Shown here piece after piece: positions 45,291 through 56,351 of a DNA stretch of 64,000 nt. This stretch comes from Prionace glauca (lineage: Eukaryota > Chordata > Chondrichthyes > Carcharhiniformes > Carcharhinidae). The stretch covers positions 66,579,477 to 66,643,476 of the forward strand of contig CM075760.1 of assembly GCA_037974335.1 (NCBI GenBank), in the 5' to 3' direction. The notes beneath the pieces are model-generated. The model saw only the letters and a list, made by a program, of their open reading frames with translations. It was not told where the DNA came from and did no database searches. The position numbers and the translations under genes are program-made. Position 1 is the first letter of the stretch. Each line of letters opens with the position of its first letter.

Positions 45291-45414
45291 TGTGTAAACA
45301 CCACACAGTTACACAAGGCTTAAATGGAACCTGTGTCCCTAACAGTGTGAGGTACCAGTGCTTATCACTGTGTAAATAATTGCTATTAATTTTAAGCATT
45401 ATATTGTAATTAGA

Positions 45415-45745
45415 ACCCTACAGTGCAGAAACAGGCCCTTCGGCCCATCGAGTCTGCACCGAACACAATCCCACCCAGACTCTATCCCCATATCCCTACA
45501 CATTTACCTGCTAATCCCTCTAACCTACACATCCCAGGATACTAAGGGGCAATTTTAGCATAGCCAATGAACCTAACCCGCACATCTTTGGACTGTGGGA
45601 GGAAACCGGAGCACCCGGAGAAAACCCACGCAGACACGAGGAGAATGTGCAAACTCCACACAGGCAGTGACCCGAGCCGGGAATCGAACCCAGGACCCTG
45701 GAGCTGTGAAGCAGCAGTGCTAACCACTGTGCTACCGTGTATTTA
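45415..45745 (-). mobile_element. tRNA-derived SINE, full length
   Basis: The clearest copy in the window. On the minus strand it has tRNA-like head (agcacagtggttagcactgc, box B gggttcgattccc-like), body (tttcctcccacagtccaaag) and 3' end with gatgggccgaagggcctg. It resembles the HE1-type tRNA-SINEs described from elasmobranchs (family name from memory). Confidence 0.8.
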
Positions 45746-46310
45746 TTGCACATTCTGTGTCTCAGTCAATAAATAAAGTTAATGAATGGCCCTGGACGCT
45801 CTTGAATGTGATGTACAACTGGTCATTCCGCTACCAAGGCAAGGCATCTTTCAAATGATTCACTGAACTTCTCTCTTTCTCTGTCTCAGACTGAACCTAA
45901 ATCAGATAACCTCTCTCCTCTCTCTCAGTCTCCATTAACTCACACAGGTTCCCAGGAGACGGATCTGACTCCGAGACTATTTCTTTCTTCTTCCTTAAGG
46001 CACCTTGTGACTGAAAAGATAAAGCACAAAAATCTCAGCAGAGGTAAATTCATTGTAGAAACTTAACCATTTCACTCAATTAACCTCTCTCCTCTATTTC
46101 TCACACACAACACCCAGCACACTTAAACTTTCTATTTCGGAATGTCTCTGCGGATAAAAAATGTTGCTTTAATTTTCCCTCTTTTCCCTCAGTGGTAACC
46201 CTCAGTCCATCTTCCCTTCAATTAATCTGTTTAAACCCCAAAAATGACCATTTTCTTGATTCATTAATATGGGAATGTGGGTGACTGTAATGCTGAGACC
46301 GACAGCAATC
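45746..46310. other. No gene seen
   Basis: C/T-rich patches (ctctctcctctctctcag) but no conserved frame. It precedes the first relic Ig-fold exon. Confidence 0.35.
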
Positions 46311-46334
46311 TGTGTGACTGTTCTTGATGCTTTC

Positions 46335-46575
46335 AGAGTGAGCTCACCCTCACAGGCAGGAAGACTGTTCACGGTGATAACATCAAACTGGCCCCGGTTG
46401 TTTCATTCTCAGGTAACACAACTTCCTGTTTCTCTGCTGCCGGTTCCAAACCGCACATCTCACTTCCGAGCAGAAAATAAATCCAGAGACCACAATCTGG
46501 TGAGAACATCTGTCAGTGCGGCTTATATCTGCCCACAGAGTCAGGGCAGAGTCAGACAGGTCACATTGTGGTGAC
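46335..46575 (+). pseudogene. Relic Ig-fold exon (domain 1) of an unknown receptor
   Basis: After ttcttgatgctttcag the frame reads SELTLTGRKTVHGDNIKL and VVSFSGNTTSC, like a C2-type Ig B strand. In a second frame it continues to SVSAAYICPQSQGR, like strand F with its Cys. The frame is broken between. It is not part of the IgM gene (opposite strand, different sequence). Family placement is a guess; Fc-receptor-like proteins have similar patterns. Confidence 0.35.
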
Positions 46576-47229
46576 ATTTACAAATGAGTCTGGTGTGATC
46601 TGGTTAAAGTTTCCATTCCCGGACATAACTGGATGCTCAGTGGATCAGTCACTGAACTCCCCCGGGATCTGTGAAGGGAGGGAATGATAGCTGTTATCTT
46701 TCATTGTTTGATCATTTTCTCTCCATCTGCTATTTATTTTTGTTCCTCAGCTTTTATCTGTCAGCCCCCCCCCCCCGGTTTGCTTTCTCCTAACTCTCCC
46801 GCTGTCTCTATCTCCTTGCCAGTCTTTTCAACACATTTATTAGTGTTCGTAATCATGAAGTTGTGATTGGGTTAATTAAAAAGAGAATCTTTCAACTGGG
46901 GGACGGTCAGCAACCAATGGGCACAAAGTTATTTTATTGAGCAGCGAGACAGAAAGGTAAGTGTTTACTTTTACACAGTAGTTGTGATGAACTGGAATGA
47001 ACAGCTTGGAAGGGTGATGGAATTAGATTTCACAGAAACTTTGGAAAATAAATTCGATATATCCTTCATGGGATGAAGTTTTGAAGGATTCTCGAGAATG
47101 GGAGAATTTTAAGGTTCATCTATATCAGTGTCCCAGCATCCTTTTTGTGTCTCTCCCTGTCCTTCATTAAAACGGAATAAAATGGAATATTTATACAACT
47201 GTCGTCTTGTGCTAATCTTATCTTTTGAC

Positions 47230-47341
47230 AGCACCTGTGTGTTGTGTGAGTGTGTGTGTTTGTATATGTGTTTGTGTGTGTGAGTGTTTGTGTGTGTTGT
47301 ATATGTGTGTGTGTGTTTGTGTGTGTGTGTGAGTGTGTGTT

Positions 47342-47372
<31 letters not shown>

Positions 47373-47525
47373 TTGTATATGTGTGTGTGTGTTGTGTGTG
47401 TGTGTGTTTGTATATGTGTTTGTGTGTGTGAGTGTTTGTGTGTGTTGTATATGTGTGTGTGTGTTTGTGTGTGTGTGTGAGTGTGTGTTTGTGTGTGTGT
47501 GTGTTTTTGTGTGTGTGTGTAATTG
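47230..47525. repeat. GT-rich microsatellite with a 148-bp internal duplication
   Basis: The words gtttgtatatgtgtttg and tgagtgtttg recur with an offset of 148 bp (47281 and 47429). Confidence 0.85.
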
Positions 47526-47770
47526 CCAGGAACCCTTCCAAAAATCCATTCTATTTACAAAACATCACTTTGAACAGATTAGCATCGGATCGAACTTTTT
47601 TTTTAGAAAAACACAATAATCCTTAACATTTATGGCACTGTTTTTCTCCCTCCGATGAGGGTTTCATACTTAGTTGTTTCAGACCTCACGTGTGCTAATT
47701 CTGTCTGTAAATGTGAAACTGCTTGTAAAAATGAGAAAGAACAGATTATTTTCTGCTCCTCTCACAGATT

Positions 47771-48032
47771 CGCCATCGGTACCTCAGATAACAGAAATAT
47801 ATGGAGTCCGCTATGACTGTCCCACCTTTTGAATACAAGCCTCAGTCAGGTTGAGTCAGTCACTCTTGCGGTGTCAGGCTATAAAAAGGGCGAACTCCTT
47901 CTGGAAACTCCAATCACGGATAATATCCTTCAATATTCACATTCCAGCGGTTCCCAGACTCACAAACACCGGCGCCTGCAGTTACAGGGGACCACCAGCA
48001 GATGGTGGTGCTGTATCAGTCTAATCACAAGA
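47771..48032 (+). pseudogene. Relic Ig-fold exon (domain 2) of an unknown receptor
   Basis: After acceptor ctcctctcacag one frame reads DSPSVPQITEIYGVR, a stop, then QASVRLSQSLLRCQA (strand B), SFWKLQ (strand C) and FNIHIPAVPRLTNTGACSY (strands E-F), ending at a second stop. This is the pattern of a C2-type Ig domain in Fc-receptor-like proteins. Two in-frame stops make it a pseudogene. A hydrophobic stretch (ISLSVIFILTAFINIV) follows at about 48115-48170 in another frame. Confidence 0.45.
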
Positions 48033-48510
48033 AAGTGCAGCAGGTTTGAGGAGAGATTTGGGGGAAATTTATTTCCCTGTTTCTCCAGAAAGGGAACAAT
48101 TAGTAAAGCAACTGCATTAATCTCCCTGTCAGTAATATTCATTTTAACGGCCTTTATTAACATTGTGTCGGTCTTGGATAGATAAAATATTCCCATTTTG
48201 AAGCTTTTGGTCTACATTATACAAGTTACCCTGATGCAGGAAAAGACCACAGGAGTTGGAATGAAAATGTTGATCCCTCATTCCTGTCACGATTTTCCCT
48301 GCCAGTTATAAACCTCAACAGATTTCACATTTATTTAGCAGGAAAGGTTTTGGTGTTGGTTCTTGAGCAACAGGCGGTCCCTAAAACACAATAAACAAAT
48401 AGGTTAAATGTTGCTTCAATTGTTTCTGTTGGTTATTCCCTTTCTCTTATGAACACGCATCTCTGACATCTCCTCCAGTCACACAACCCTGTGAGATGGC
48501 TGTACTGATC
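48033..48510. other. No gene seen
   Basis: Unique sequence between the relic Ig exon and the duplicated promoter unit. Confidence 0.35.
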
Positions 48511-48513
48511 TTA

Positions 48514-49890
48514 TTGTGGCATCATGAGCCTTCCACATACAACATGACTTGTATCTATAAATTCTCATCTTGAACATTTCAATTGAAATTTCAAGGCGAG
48601 CAGAGATTTTTGAGCAGAATGGTTCAGATTCCCATCCCCTTTGATGTGAACAAGTTGTTTCTGATTTCCCTACAGAGATTGTCTATTAAACATTGACTGA
48701 ACACAGGGGGTGAATGTGAGAAGCTGAAGTTTCCAGTTGAAGAGGTTCCCAATGTCTCTGAGCAGCTGAACTGGGGAAGCCTTTGGGCAGAGACTGTCCT
48801 GCTGCTATTTTCCTTGCTGGCCACCAGGGGTCGCTGTAACACTCCCAGGCACTACACCACCCAGTGTCACCTCTTGCCCACTCCGGCCCGGCCGCTGCTC
48901 GTTGGCGGAACATCCGGGGCCTGTAGAGAGGCGGGGACAGCCGCCATATTGCAGTGACGTCACCGTCAGCCCCTCCCCCCCAGCCGAGGAAAAAGCGACG
49001 GTTGAGAAATGTAGAAAGTGAGAGAAATTCCCACCCGGAAATCCCGCCCGGAGCGGAATTAAAATTAAATAAAATACATATTTTTATAAAGAGGCAGGTG
49101 GCGGAACCGCGCATGTGCGGTAGTATTTTCCCAGAGCGCACCGCGCGGGTGTGATTGAAAAACAGACGGAATAAAAAACAGAAACGATTTTCCCGAATGG
49201 AGAAGGAACCGAAAGTCTGACGGGTGAGGATGTGAATAATAATCATCAGAATTTAAAATATTAAAAGATTAACATGGAACTGCCTGGGCGCATGTGCGGG
49301 AGGGGATGTCAATCAGAGAGCAGCGCGGGGGACGCCGTCTCCCCTGGCAACGCAAGATGGCCGCGGCCTTCTCCGCTGGCAACGCAAGATGGCGGCCAGC
49401 CGCCTTCCTTGGCAACGCAAGATGGACGCTGGCCGTCTCCCTTGGCAACGCAAGATGGACGCTGGCCGTCTCCGCTGGCAACGCAAGATGGCGGCTGGCC
49501 GTCTCAACTGGCAACGCAAGATGGCCGCGGGCCGCCTCCGCTGGCAACGCAAGATGGCGGCTGGCCGTCTGCCCTGGCAACGCAAGATGGCGGCTGGCCG
49601 TCTGCCCTGGCAACGCAAGATGGACGCTGGCCGTCTCCCTTGGCAACGCAAGATGGCTGCGGGCGATGGGTGTGATTGTGGCGCAGGCGCAGTGAGGTCT
49701 GCCTGCAGCCCATTGTCCAGACTGCCCCCCAGTGGATGTGGTGGGGAGGTGCAGCAGATGGAGCAACAATCCCAGTTTCAATGGGGGGAGAGAAGCTGCA
49801 ATTCTGCTCCCTGTTGGTCACTCCTCTCCCCAGTCTCAGCATTGCAGAGTGTTTAAACAAGAGGGTGCAATGTCACAGCGGCACCCAGAC
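48514..49890 (+). promoter_or_regulatory. CpG-rich promoter unit, copy 2
   Basis: Direct repeat of 9754-10860, by eye well over 90% alike outside the array. It keeps the YY1-like gccgccatattg, a perfect CRE tgacgtca at about 48955, cccggaaatcccg, gcgcatgtgc and the exon-like end gtctgacgg|gtgagg near 49226. It differs by the ten-copy 33-bp array. The gene it drives is not identified. Confidence 0.65.
49338..49670 (+). repeat. 33-bp array x10 with YY1-like sites
   Basis: Each unit has ggcaacgcaagatgg followed by a variable GC-rich half. In five units the site reads aagatggcgg or aagatggccg, the YY1 core AAGATGGCGGC. The neighbouring ttggcaac resembles an RFX half-site. The unit length is a multiple of three, so all frames stay open (for example GRLPWQRKMAA) without meaning that it is coding. 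Confidence 0.85.
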
Positions 49891-49894
49891 CTGC

Positions 49895-50345
49895 AGTTTA
49901 AGGTTATTTATTAGTGTCACTAATAAGTAGGCTGACAATAACACTGCAGTGAAGTTACTGTGAGAATTGCCCGAGTCTCCACATTCCTGTTGGGGTAACA
50001 CTGAGGGGGAATTGAAGCCCGGCCCAATGCCCCCTAACCCAGCATTCATAGAATCTTATAGTGCAGAAGGAGGCCATTTGACCCATTGAGTCTGCACTGA
50101 CCACAATCACACCCAGGCCCGATCTCCCATGCATTTACCCTAGCTAGTCCCCCTGATACTAAGGGGCAATTTAACATGGCCAATCCACCTAATCTGCACA
50201 TCTTTAGACTTTGGGAGAAAACTGGAGCACCCGGAGGAAATGAGGACATGGGGAGAATGTGCAGACTCCACACTGATAGTGACACAAGCCAGGAATCAAA
50301 TCCTATGAGGTAGCAGTGCTAACCACGGTGCTACCATGCTGCCCA
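49895..50345 (-). mobile_element. tRNA-derived SINEs, two copies
   Basis: A tail-body piece (49895-50040; ttattagtgtcactaataag, gcagtgaagttactgtgag) is followed by a near full copy (50045-50345) with ccatttgacccattgagtc and a head at 50280-50340. Confidence 0.75.
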
Positions 50346-51136
50346 AACTTATGGAGTACGTTTAATTCTAATGCATTCTGTGTAAATATTCTCACCAGGT
50401 CCTCTTTTGGAGCCTTGCTAAGTAGCTTTAATGATCTGTGATTGCAGAAACTGAGTAGTCACAAGAATGTGGTCAAGAGAGTCCAGTCCCATAATCTGCA
50501 GTCCTTTTATAACAGAATATGTGGCTGTATGTAGCTGCCTCGGCCATGGTCAACCCCAATACTGCCTTCTTGAACTGCTACAATGCCTGAGGTGTAAGTA
50601 TGCCCACAGTGCTATTAGGGAGGGATTTCCAGCTACACATTCCTGACAAGATTCTGACAGGTTTAGATCAGGTGGACAAAGAAAAGCTGTTCCCATTCTT
50701 TGATGGGACAAGAACAAGGGGGGTCATAGATTTAAAGTTTTGAGTCAGAGATGGGGGTGGATGTGAGGAAGAATAATTTGATGTAACGAATGGTGATGAC
50801 CTGGAACTCGCTGCCTAAGAAGGTGGAGGAAGTGGAGACAATAAATAATTTCAAAGAAAATTGGATGGGCATTTGGGGGTTCCAAACAGAAATCCTTACT
50901 AATTATCTCTGAACTTCCTAACATCCTGTCACTGATGATCCTTGTGAAATTTGAAAGCAGCTATTTGTGACAAGTCTCAGAGATCATTAACTCATTGGAT
51001 GCAATGTCATGAGGCCAGCCAGTCCAGCTGAAAGAAACCCTCCAACATTCCCCATTGTCCAACTGTGAGAATGAACAAAATGCAGTCCTGAATGTAATTG
51101 AGAGCAGAAACAATAAATAGAATCCAACCCCTGGAA
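50346..51136. repeat. Repeat fragments and 3' flank of zinc-finger gene C
   Basis: About 50540-50640 is a dispersed repeat (gcccacagtgctattaggg). About 50650-50880 is a CR1-like LINE piece (aaagctgttcccattctttg). About 51000-51136 matches the 3' flank of gene E (gccagtccagctgaaagaaac, ccaactgtgagaatgaa). Confidence 0.6.
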
Positions 51137-52231
51137 TCACTCGTGAACTTGTTGGTGTCTCAACAGCTGGGATGAAACTCTAAAACCCTTCCCACACTGA
51201 CAACAGATGAATGGCCTCTCCCCACTGTGAACTCGCTGGTGTGTGCACAGGTTGGATAGGTCAGTGAATCCCTTCCCACACTGAGGGCAGATGAATGGTT
51301 TCTCCCCAGTGTGAATTCGCTTGTGTGTCCGCAGACTGGATAACTGAGTGAATCCCTTCTCACACTGAGAGCAGATGAATGGCTTCTCCCCAGTGTGAAC
51401 TCGCTGGTGTCTCCGCATGCTGGATGAATCACTGAATCCCTTGCCACAATGAGAGCAGGTGAATGGTTTCTCCCCAGTGTGAACTCGCTGGTGCTTCCGC
51501 AGGTTGGATGATTGAGTGAATCCCACCCCACACTGAGGGCAGGTGAACGGCCTCTCCCCAGTGTGAACTCGCTGGTGTGTCTGCAGGCTGGTTGAATGAG
51601 TGAATCCCTTTCCACAATGAGAGCAGGTGAATGGCCTCTCCCCAGAATGAACTCGCTGGTGTATCTGCAGACTCGATAAATGAGTGAATTCCTTCTCACA
51701 CTGAGAGCAGGTGAACGGTCTCTCCCCAGTGTGAACTCGCTGGTGTGTCCGCAGGTTCGATAACTGACTGAATCCCTTCCCACACTGAGAGCAGGTGTAT
51801 GGCCTCTCCCCACTGTGAACTCGCTGGTGTGTCTGCAAGTTGGATAACTGACTGAATCCCTTCCCACACTGAGAGCAGGTGAATGGTCTCTCCCCAGTGT
51901 GAACTCGCTGGTGTGTCTGCAGGCTGGACAACTGACTGAACCCCTTCCCACATTGAGAGCAGGTGAATGGCCACTCCCCAGTGTGAACACACTGGTGTGA
52001 CTGTAAATGGGACGATTGTGTGAATCCCTCCGCACACTGACAGCAGGTGAACGGCCTCTCCCCAGTGTGAACTCGCTGGTGTGTCCGCAGGTGGGATATT
52101 TCACTGAATCCCTTCCCACATTGAGAACAAGTGAATGGCCTCTCTCCAGTGTGACTGCGTCGGTGAACCTCCAGCTCTGATGGGGCTCTGTATCTCTTCC
52201 CACAGTCCCCACATTTCCATGGTTTCTCCAT
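51137..52231 (-). CDS. C2H2 zinc-finger gene C, 13 fingers, intact
   Basis: An open frame of 364 residues from ATG 52231 ([14 protein letters not shown]) to the stop after QQVHE at 51137. Thirteen consecutive C2H2 fingers of 28 residues are joined by TGERPF/TGEKPF or SGERPF linkers. Finger 1 is the family-typical WKCGDCGK type; fingers 4-6 have nearly the same recognition helix (SQLSS/N-L). It would act as a nuclear sequence-specific DNA-binding protein. No KRAB, BTB or SCAN domain is in this exon. The frame extends upstream to 52267 only through a TTG, so the ATG is preferred. Probable 5' exon and promoter lie at 52.6-53.1 kb. Confidence 0.92.
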   Translation of the reverse strand: MEKPWKCGDCGKRYRAPSELEVHRRSHTGERPFTCSQCGKGFSEISHLRTHQRVHTGERPFTCCQCAEGFTQSSHLQSHQCVHTGEWPFTCSQCGKGFSQLSSLQTHQRVHTGERPFTCSQCGKGFSQLSNLQTHQRVHSGERPYTCSQCGKGFSQLSNLRTHQRVHTGERPFTCSQCEKEFTHLSSLQIHQRVHSGERPFTCSHCGKGFTHSTSLQTHQRVHTGERPFTCPQCGVGFTQSSNLRKHQRVHTGEKPFTCSHCGKGFSDSSSMRRHQRVHTGEKPFICSQCEKGFTQLSSLRTHKRIHTGEKPFICPQCGKGFTDLSNLCTHQRVHSGERPFICCQCGKGFRVSSQLLRHQQVHE

Positions 52232-52605
52232 GGTGCAGGTGTCCTTGCCTCTCCCTTGGGTGGACAATCAGTTGAAGCCTCATCAACACACACACAACAC
52301 GACTACCCGCTCTCTCCCCGCTGTTAATGGTGTGATCTTTATTCAGGCTGTGTAACTGGTTAAAGCTCTTCAGTCAATGGAACACTTTCATCTGAGTGTG
52401 GCAGTATGTTGGTCCTTTTCCATCGCAATGACGTTTGAAATCCTTTCAAATCGACGACCAGACAACCATTTCTTCTCGATTCAAAGGCTGATGATATTCA
52501 GTCCCAAGGAATATGACCCTGTCAGATCTAGATGATTCAGAGAAACCTGGGCCAACCTTTCCAGAGTCTGCAGCCTCCCTGGATTCACTTCCTTTCCCTT
52601 CAGTT

Positions 52606-52677
52606 GCTGCAAGTCTCCAATTTCAAATGAGAAAAGAAATGAAAAGGGAGAGAAAAGAAAGTGTTTAACTCACAGAA
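52606..52677 (-). promoter_or_regulatory. Candidate 5' intron of zinc-finger gene C
   Basis: On the minus strand a donor-like cttct|gtgagtt (last exon base near 52677) is followed by a pyrimidine tract and acceptor gacttgcag near 52607. That would be an intron of about 70 bp in the 5' UTR. It is short but has all signals. Confidence 0.35.
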
Positions 52678-52679
52678 GT

Positions 52680-53130
52680 TGGAGACACTAAGAAGTTTGT
52701 GTCTGTCTGAAGCTCAATCTTCATTCACACAAAACCCGCGCTCTGATTGGCTGGAGGACAAGAGTCCTTCCGGTGTTCTAACACTTCCCATTGGCCAGCT
52801 ACGGTGAGAGGCAGTGAGTCGGAAGTGCACATTGGTGGAATTTGGGGAATGCGCATGTGCGGGTGTGGGGCGGGGCCCGGGACAAAGCCGGCGCACTGAC
52901 CGTTGTCTGTCCAGGTCTTCCAGCCTTTCCCATTGGACAGCCGCTCAGCGCGGCTGGAAGGCAAAGTCCCGCCCACCCTCAGGTGGGGCTCCGCCTCCCA
53001 TTGGCTGTCTGCGGGGACTGACCAATGGGAACTCTGGAGGACCGGAAGGACTCTGTTCCTCCAGCCAATCAGCGCTCCTCATTGTCTGAATGCGGAAATG
53101 GACAATGAGCTTGTTCAGCTGCTCATTCCT
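52680..53130 (-). promoter_or_regulatory. CCAAT/NRF1/GC-box promoter of zinc-finger gene C
   Basis: CpG-rich, with at least five CCAAT/ATTGG boxes (52746, 52789, 52929, 52998 and 53023 regions), an NRF1-like gcgcatgtgcg and a GC box ggggcggggcc. A gaccaatgggaact block recalls the promoter at the start of the window. Boxes in both orientations suggest it could fire both ways. Confidence 0.6.
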
Positions 53131-53339
53131 GGCCAGCAAAGTTGCTGCTGCTCTCTCTCTGAATGAAGACTGAGCTTTAGACAGATTCAAACTTCCTTAT
53201 ATCTCCAACATTTGCGAATAAAACACTTTTTTTCTCTTACTCTAGTCTTTAATTTTTAACTTCCCGATCATCACTTGTTGCCTAAATCAGGATCCTCCTT
53301 ACATTTTTCATGTGTCTCTTGCTTTGTATTATACACATC

Positions 53340-53695
53340 GTTGCAGCGGCACCGTGGCAGAGGCTGGCACAGCTGCTTCACTGATCCAGGGACACTGGAT
53401 CGATTCTCCGGCTTGGGTCACTGTCTGAGCGGATCTGCAGATTTTCCCTGTGTCTTCATGGACTTCCTCTGGGTGCTCCGATTCTCTTCCACACTCTAAA
53501 GATGTGCAGCTTAGGCTGATTGAACATGCTAAATTATCCCTTACCTCCAAAGATGTGTAGGTGAGAGGGAATGGCGGGGTAAATAGGAATGGTGTCTGGG
53601 TGGGATTCTCTGTCAGAGTCATTGCAGACTCAATGGACCAGATGATCTCCTTCTGCACTGTAAGCATTCTAAGATTCTGCGATTAGTCTGTTCAT
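53340..53695 (+). mobile_element. tRNA-derived SINE, full length
   Basis: Head ggcaccgtggcagaggctgg, box-B-like ggatcgattctccg, body cttccacactctaaagatg, 3' end ccttctgcactgtaagcatt. Confidence 0.75.
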
Positions 53696-54180
53696 TTATG
53701 TCCAAATGTAAAACTTTAACATGGTTGTCAACTTGAAGATTTTCAACTCTTTGTGTCCAGGACAGGAAGAAGTGAGAATGGATCTGTTAATCAGCCTCAA
53801 TCAGCACCTTCAGGAGAATTGGGAGGGTGAATATTAGATACAGCAGGGTGAGAATGGAGGGGGAGTGTGTGAGATGGGAATTTACAGCTTTTGGGGAATG
53901 AGAGAAGATAGAATGTTTCATAGCAACTAGAATTGTCTGTTCTGAATTTCTATCCTGTACTGACACGATGACTTTTGTAAACTCATTTTACAGGATATCA
54001 GAATTTACAGACAGAAATCTAAAATAAACATCATATCTAGATCTGACAGAGTCGCTTGATTCATCAGGACCAATGATGAATCCATCAGGATTCATCATTG
54101 ACTGTTGAATCAAGCAGGAAAAATGTTTCTCTGTATTGTCTGTTTCAGAATGTTTTAAATATAAGTGAGATTGTGAAAAC
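53696..54180. other. No gene seen
   Basis: AT-rich sequence. A short inverted repeat of tgatgaatcc/ggattcatca stands at 54073-54102. Confidence 0.35.
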
Positions 54181-54760
54181 TCTGAGATATGCAGACGCCC
54201 AAGTGAGAGTTTTCCAGTACACTGAATGTGGAAAAATAACTTTAACCAGTTACACAGCCTGAAAATACATTGCAGCAATCATAGCAGGGACAGACTGTAC
54301 CTGTGCTCTGTGTGAGATTTAACCGATTGTTTAACCTGAAGAGTCACAAGGACACCTTGCATCATGGAGAAACCATGGAAATGTGTGGACTGTGGGAAGG
54401 GATTCAGGCACCCATGTCCACTGGTAATTCACCAATGCATTCACACTGGGGAGAGGCCATTCACTCAGGGATTCCTCAGTTACTTTCACTTGTTGAAACA
54501 CACTGTCACTCCCACCAATGAGAGACTCTTTAAATGTTCTGACAGTGGGAGCGGCTTCAAAAGATATTAGCAACTGGTGTCTCATTGGGGCATTCACAGA
54601 GGAGAGATCGTTCAGCTGTTCTCACTGTACAAAGAAGTTCAGAAGCTTATCCAGCCTGCGGGCACACCAGTGGGTTCACACTGGAAAGAGACCATTTGTG
54701 TGTGGGAAGGGATTCACTCAGTCATCCCACCTGGTAACACACCAGCAAGTTCACAAGTGA
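54181..54760 (+). pseudogene. C2H2 zinc-finger gene F, badly decayed
   Basis: The centre is ATG 54364 ([17 protein letters not shown]), the family first finger, followed by THERPF-like linkers, a finger with most of its Cys half deleted, and a stop near 54568. In another frame [17 protein letters not shown], a shortened finger and HQQVHK-stop end at 54760. Upstream (54215-54330) faint finger traces ([17 protein letters not shown]) remain. It is a clear pseudogene of the same family as C and E. Confidence 0.75.
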
Positions 54761-55105
54761 TGACCAGGAGTGTATTCTGTTGTTATTGCTGCTGTTAATC
54801 ACATCCAAGACTGCACCATGTTCATTCTGACAGTTGGTGAAGTGGGAGGGTCGGAGGGTTTCCTTCTGCTGGACTTGGCAGTTTCAGAACTTTGCTTCCA
54901 GTGGGCTGATGCTCTTTGAGTCTGGGAGAGCGCATTTCCACTGAAATGATCCACAGAAGCTGAAGAAGGACATTTATGTTATCCTGGATGGTAAATAGTG
55001 TTTTTCCCACCCATAAATACAGAAAGAGCTGGAAAAAAGCAGCAGGTTTGGCAACATCTGTGGAGAGAGAAATAGTGTGAATGTTTCATGATGTAACTCT
55101 GCTTC
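54761..55105. other. No gene seen; zinc-finger 3' flank and dispersed repeat
   Basis: 54761-54840 resembles the 3' flank of gene B. 55010-55105 has the gcagcaggtttggcaacatc repeat. Confidence 0.45.
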
Positions 55106-55109
55106 AGAA

Positions 55110-55640
55110 CTAAAGAGCGGGAGAAATGTGCTGGGTTTGGTGTTGGGGGAGGGTCAGATAGAACAAAAGTTTGTTACGGACAAAGTACTCGATGAGTTGC
55201 ATAAAAAATTTGGAATGGAGGGGAGAGTGGATTTTAGTAAAATAAGGCAGGATCAGGCCTTGACCGCTGAAGTGTTCGCCAACAGGAAGGGAACAGTCTT
55301 GCCTGGTGATTGTCGAGCGGTGTTCATTCATCTGTTGTCATAGTGTCTGCATGGTCTCCCCAATGTACTATGCCTCGGGATTTCAGTGGTCATGGGCATT
55401 CAGCCTCTGATCTTTGGGTAAATGTTCTCCAAGGCGGACTTCATGGCATATGACAGCACAGAGTCGCTGAGCAGAAACTGATAGCCAAGTTCCGCACACA
55501 TGAGGATGGCCTCAACCGGGATCTTGGGTTCATGTCGGACTATCTGTAACCCCCATGACTTGCCTGGGCTTGCAACATCTCACTTACAGCCTGTCTGGAG
55601 ACAATACACATCTCTTTAACCTATGCTTAATGCTATACTC
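55110..55640 (-). mobile_element. Penelope-like retroelement fragment (GIY-YIG endonuclease)
   Basis: On the minus strand AYYIGETMQTL, then QQMNEHRSTI and CSLPVGEHFSGQG follow the GIY-YIG nuclease pattern (YIGET...LxxRxxxH). In Penelope-like elements that domain lies after the reverse transcriptase. The fragment is short and not functional. Confidence 0.5.
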
Positions 55641-55875
55641 ACATTGTCTGCACCATTAAGAATTGATTAACTGTAAAGACTCGCATTCTAATCAATGTTC
55701 TGTAAACTGTGTGTGCCTTTATATGCTCTGTTTGAGACCAGAACTCTCCACTCACCTGACGAAGGGGCAAACCCCGAAAGCAAGTGGGTTTACTATCAAA
55801 TAAACCTGTTGGACTTTAACCTGGTGTTGTGAGACTTCTTACTGTGTTTACCCCAGTCCAATGCCAGCATCTCCA
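55641..55875 (+). repeat. Dispersed repeat with hammerhead-like core, best copy
   Basis: Contains ctcacctgacgaagggg, caaac, cccc and gaaagc: CTGACGA, a four-pair GC hairpin and GAAA, the order of a hammerhead ribozyme core. It ends with cctgttggactttaacctgg. Confidence 0.5.
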
Positions 55876-56350
55876 CATCATAATTACAACAATGGTAGAG
55901 TGGCTTCTTTCTGAGCTGTGGTGAATCTGTTCTGCACCATGTGCCATGGCCTTCCTGGTGTCAGATCCCCAAAACCTGATTCAATTCTCAAACAGCAGCT
56001 GAACCATTGTTGAGAAGTTTATTTTATAAAATGTAGGATGATTTTTTTAAACACACCCTCCAGCTTGAATGATTTCTGTATCTAAACCTTTGTAACTTGG
56101 TGGAAATTTGTTGAGGTACAGGGTGTAATATTTTGTGCATTGTGGGAGATAATAGTTTAGTCTGAGTTAGAGAGTCAAACAGGCTCTTTTCTGCAGACAG
56201 CTCACCATGGCAACACTGATAAGATATTCCATTACACAGAATCGACTCTGAAACCCTTGCCTCAGGCCTGGTTGTACTCAGTAGCCATTGATGATTTAAC
56301 ATGTTTTTGTGACTGTCTTGAATCAGTGACCTTAAGGCTGATGTTACTAA
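55876..56350. other. No gene seen
   Basis: Plain sequence with no conserved frame. Confidence 0.35.
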
Positions 56351-56351
56351 T

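Noticed and set aside
49269-49860. Open frames with GRLPWQRKM repeats on both strands
   Set aside because: The 33-bp unit keeps all frames open; sense and antisense products look alike in quality and the unit is better explained as binding sites.
52232-52267. Extended start of zinc-finger gene C
   Set aside because: The added 12 codons begin at TTG; the ATG at 52231 matches the family start MEKPWKC.
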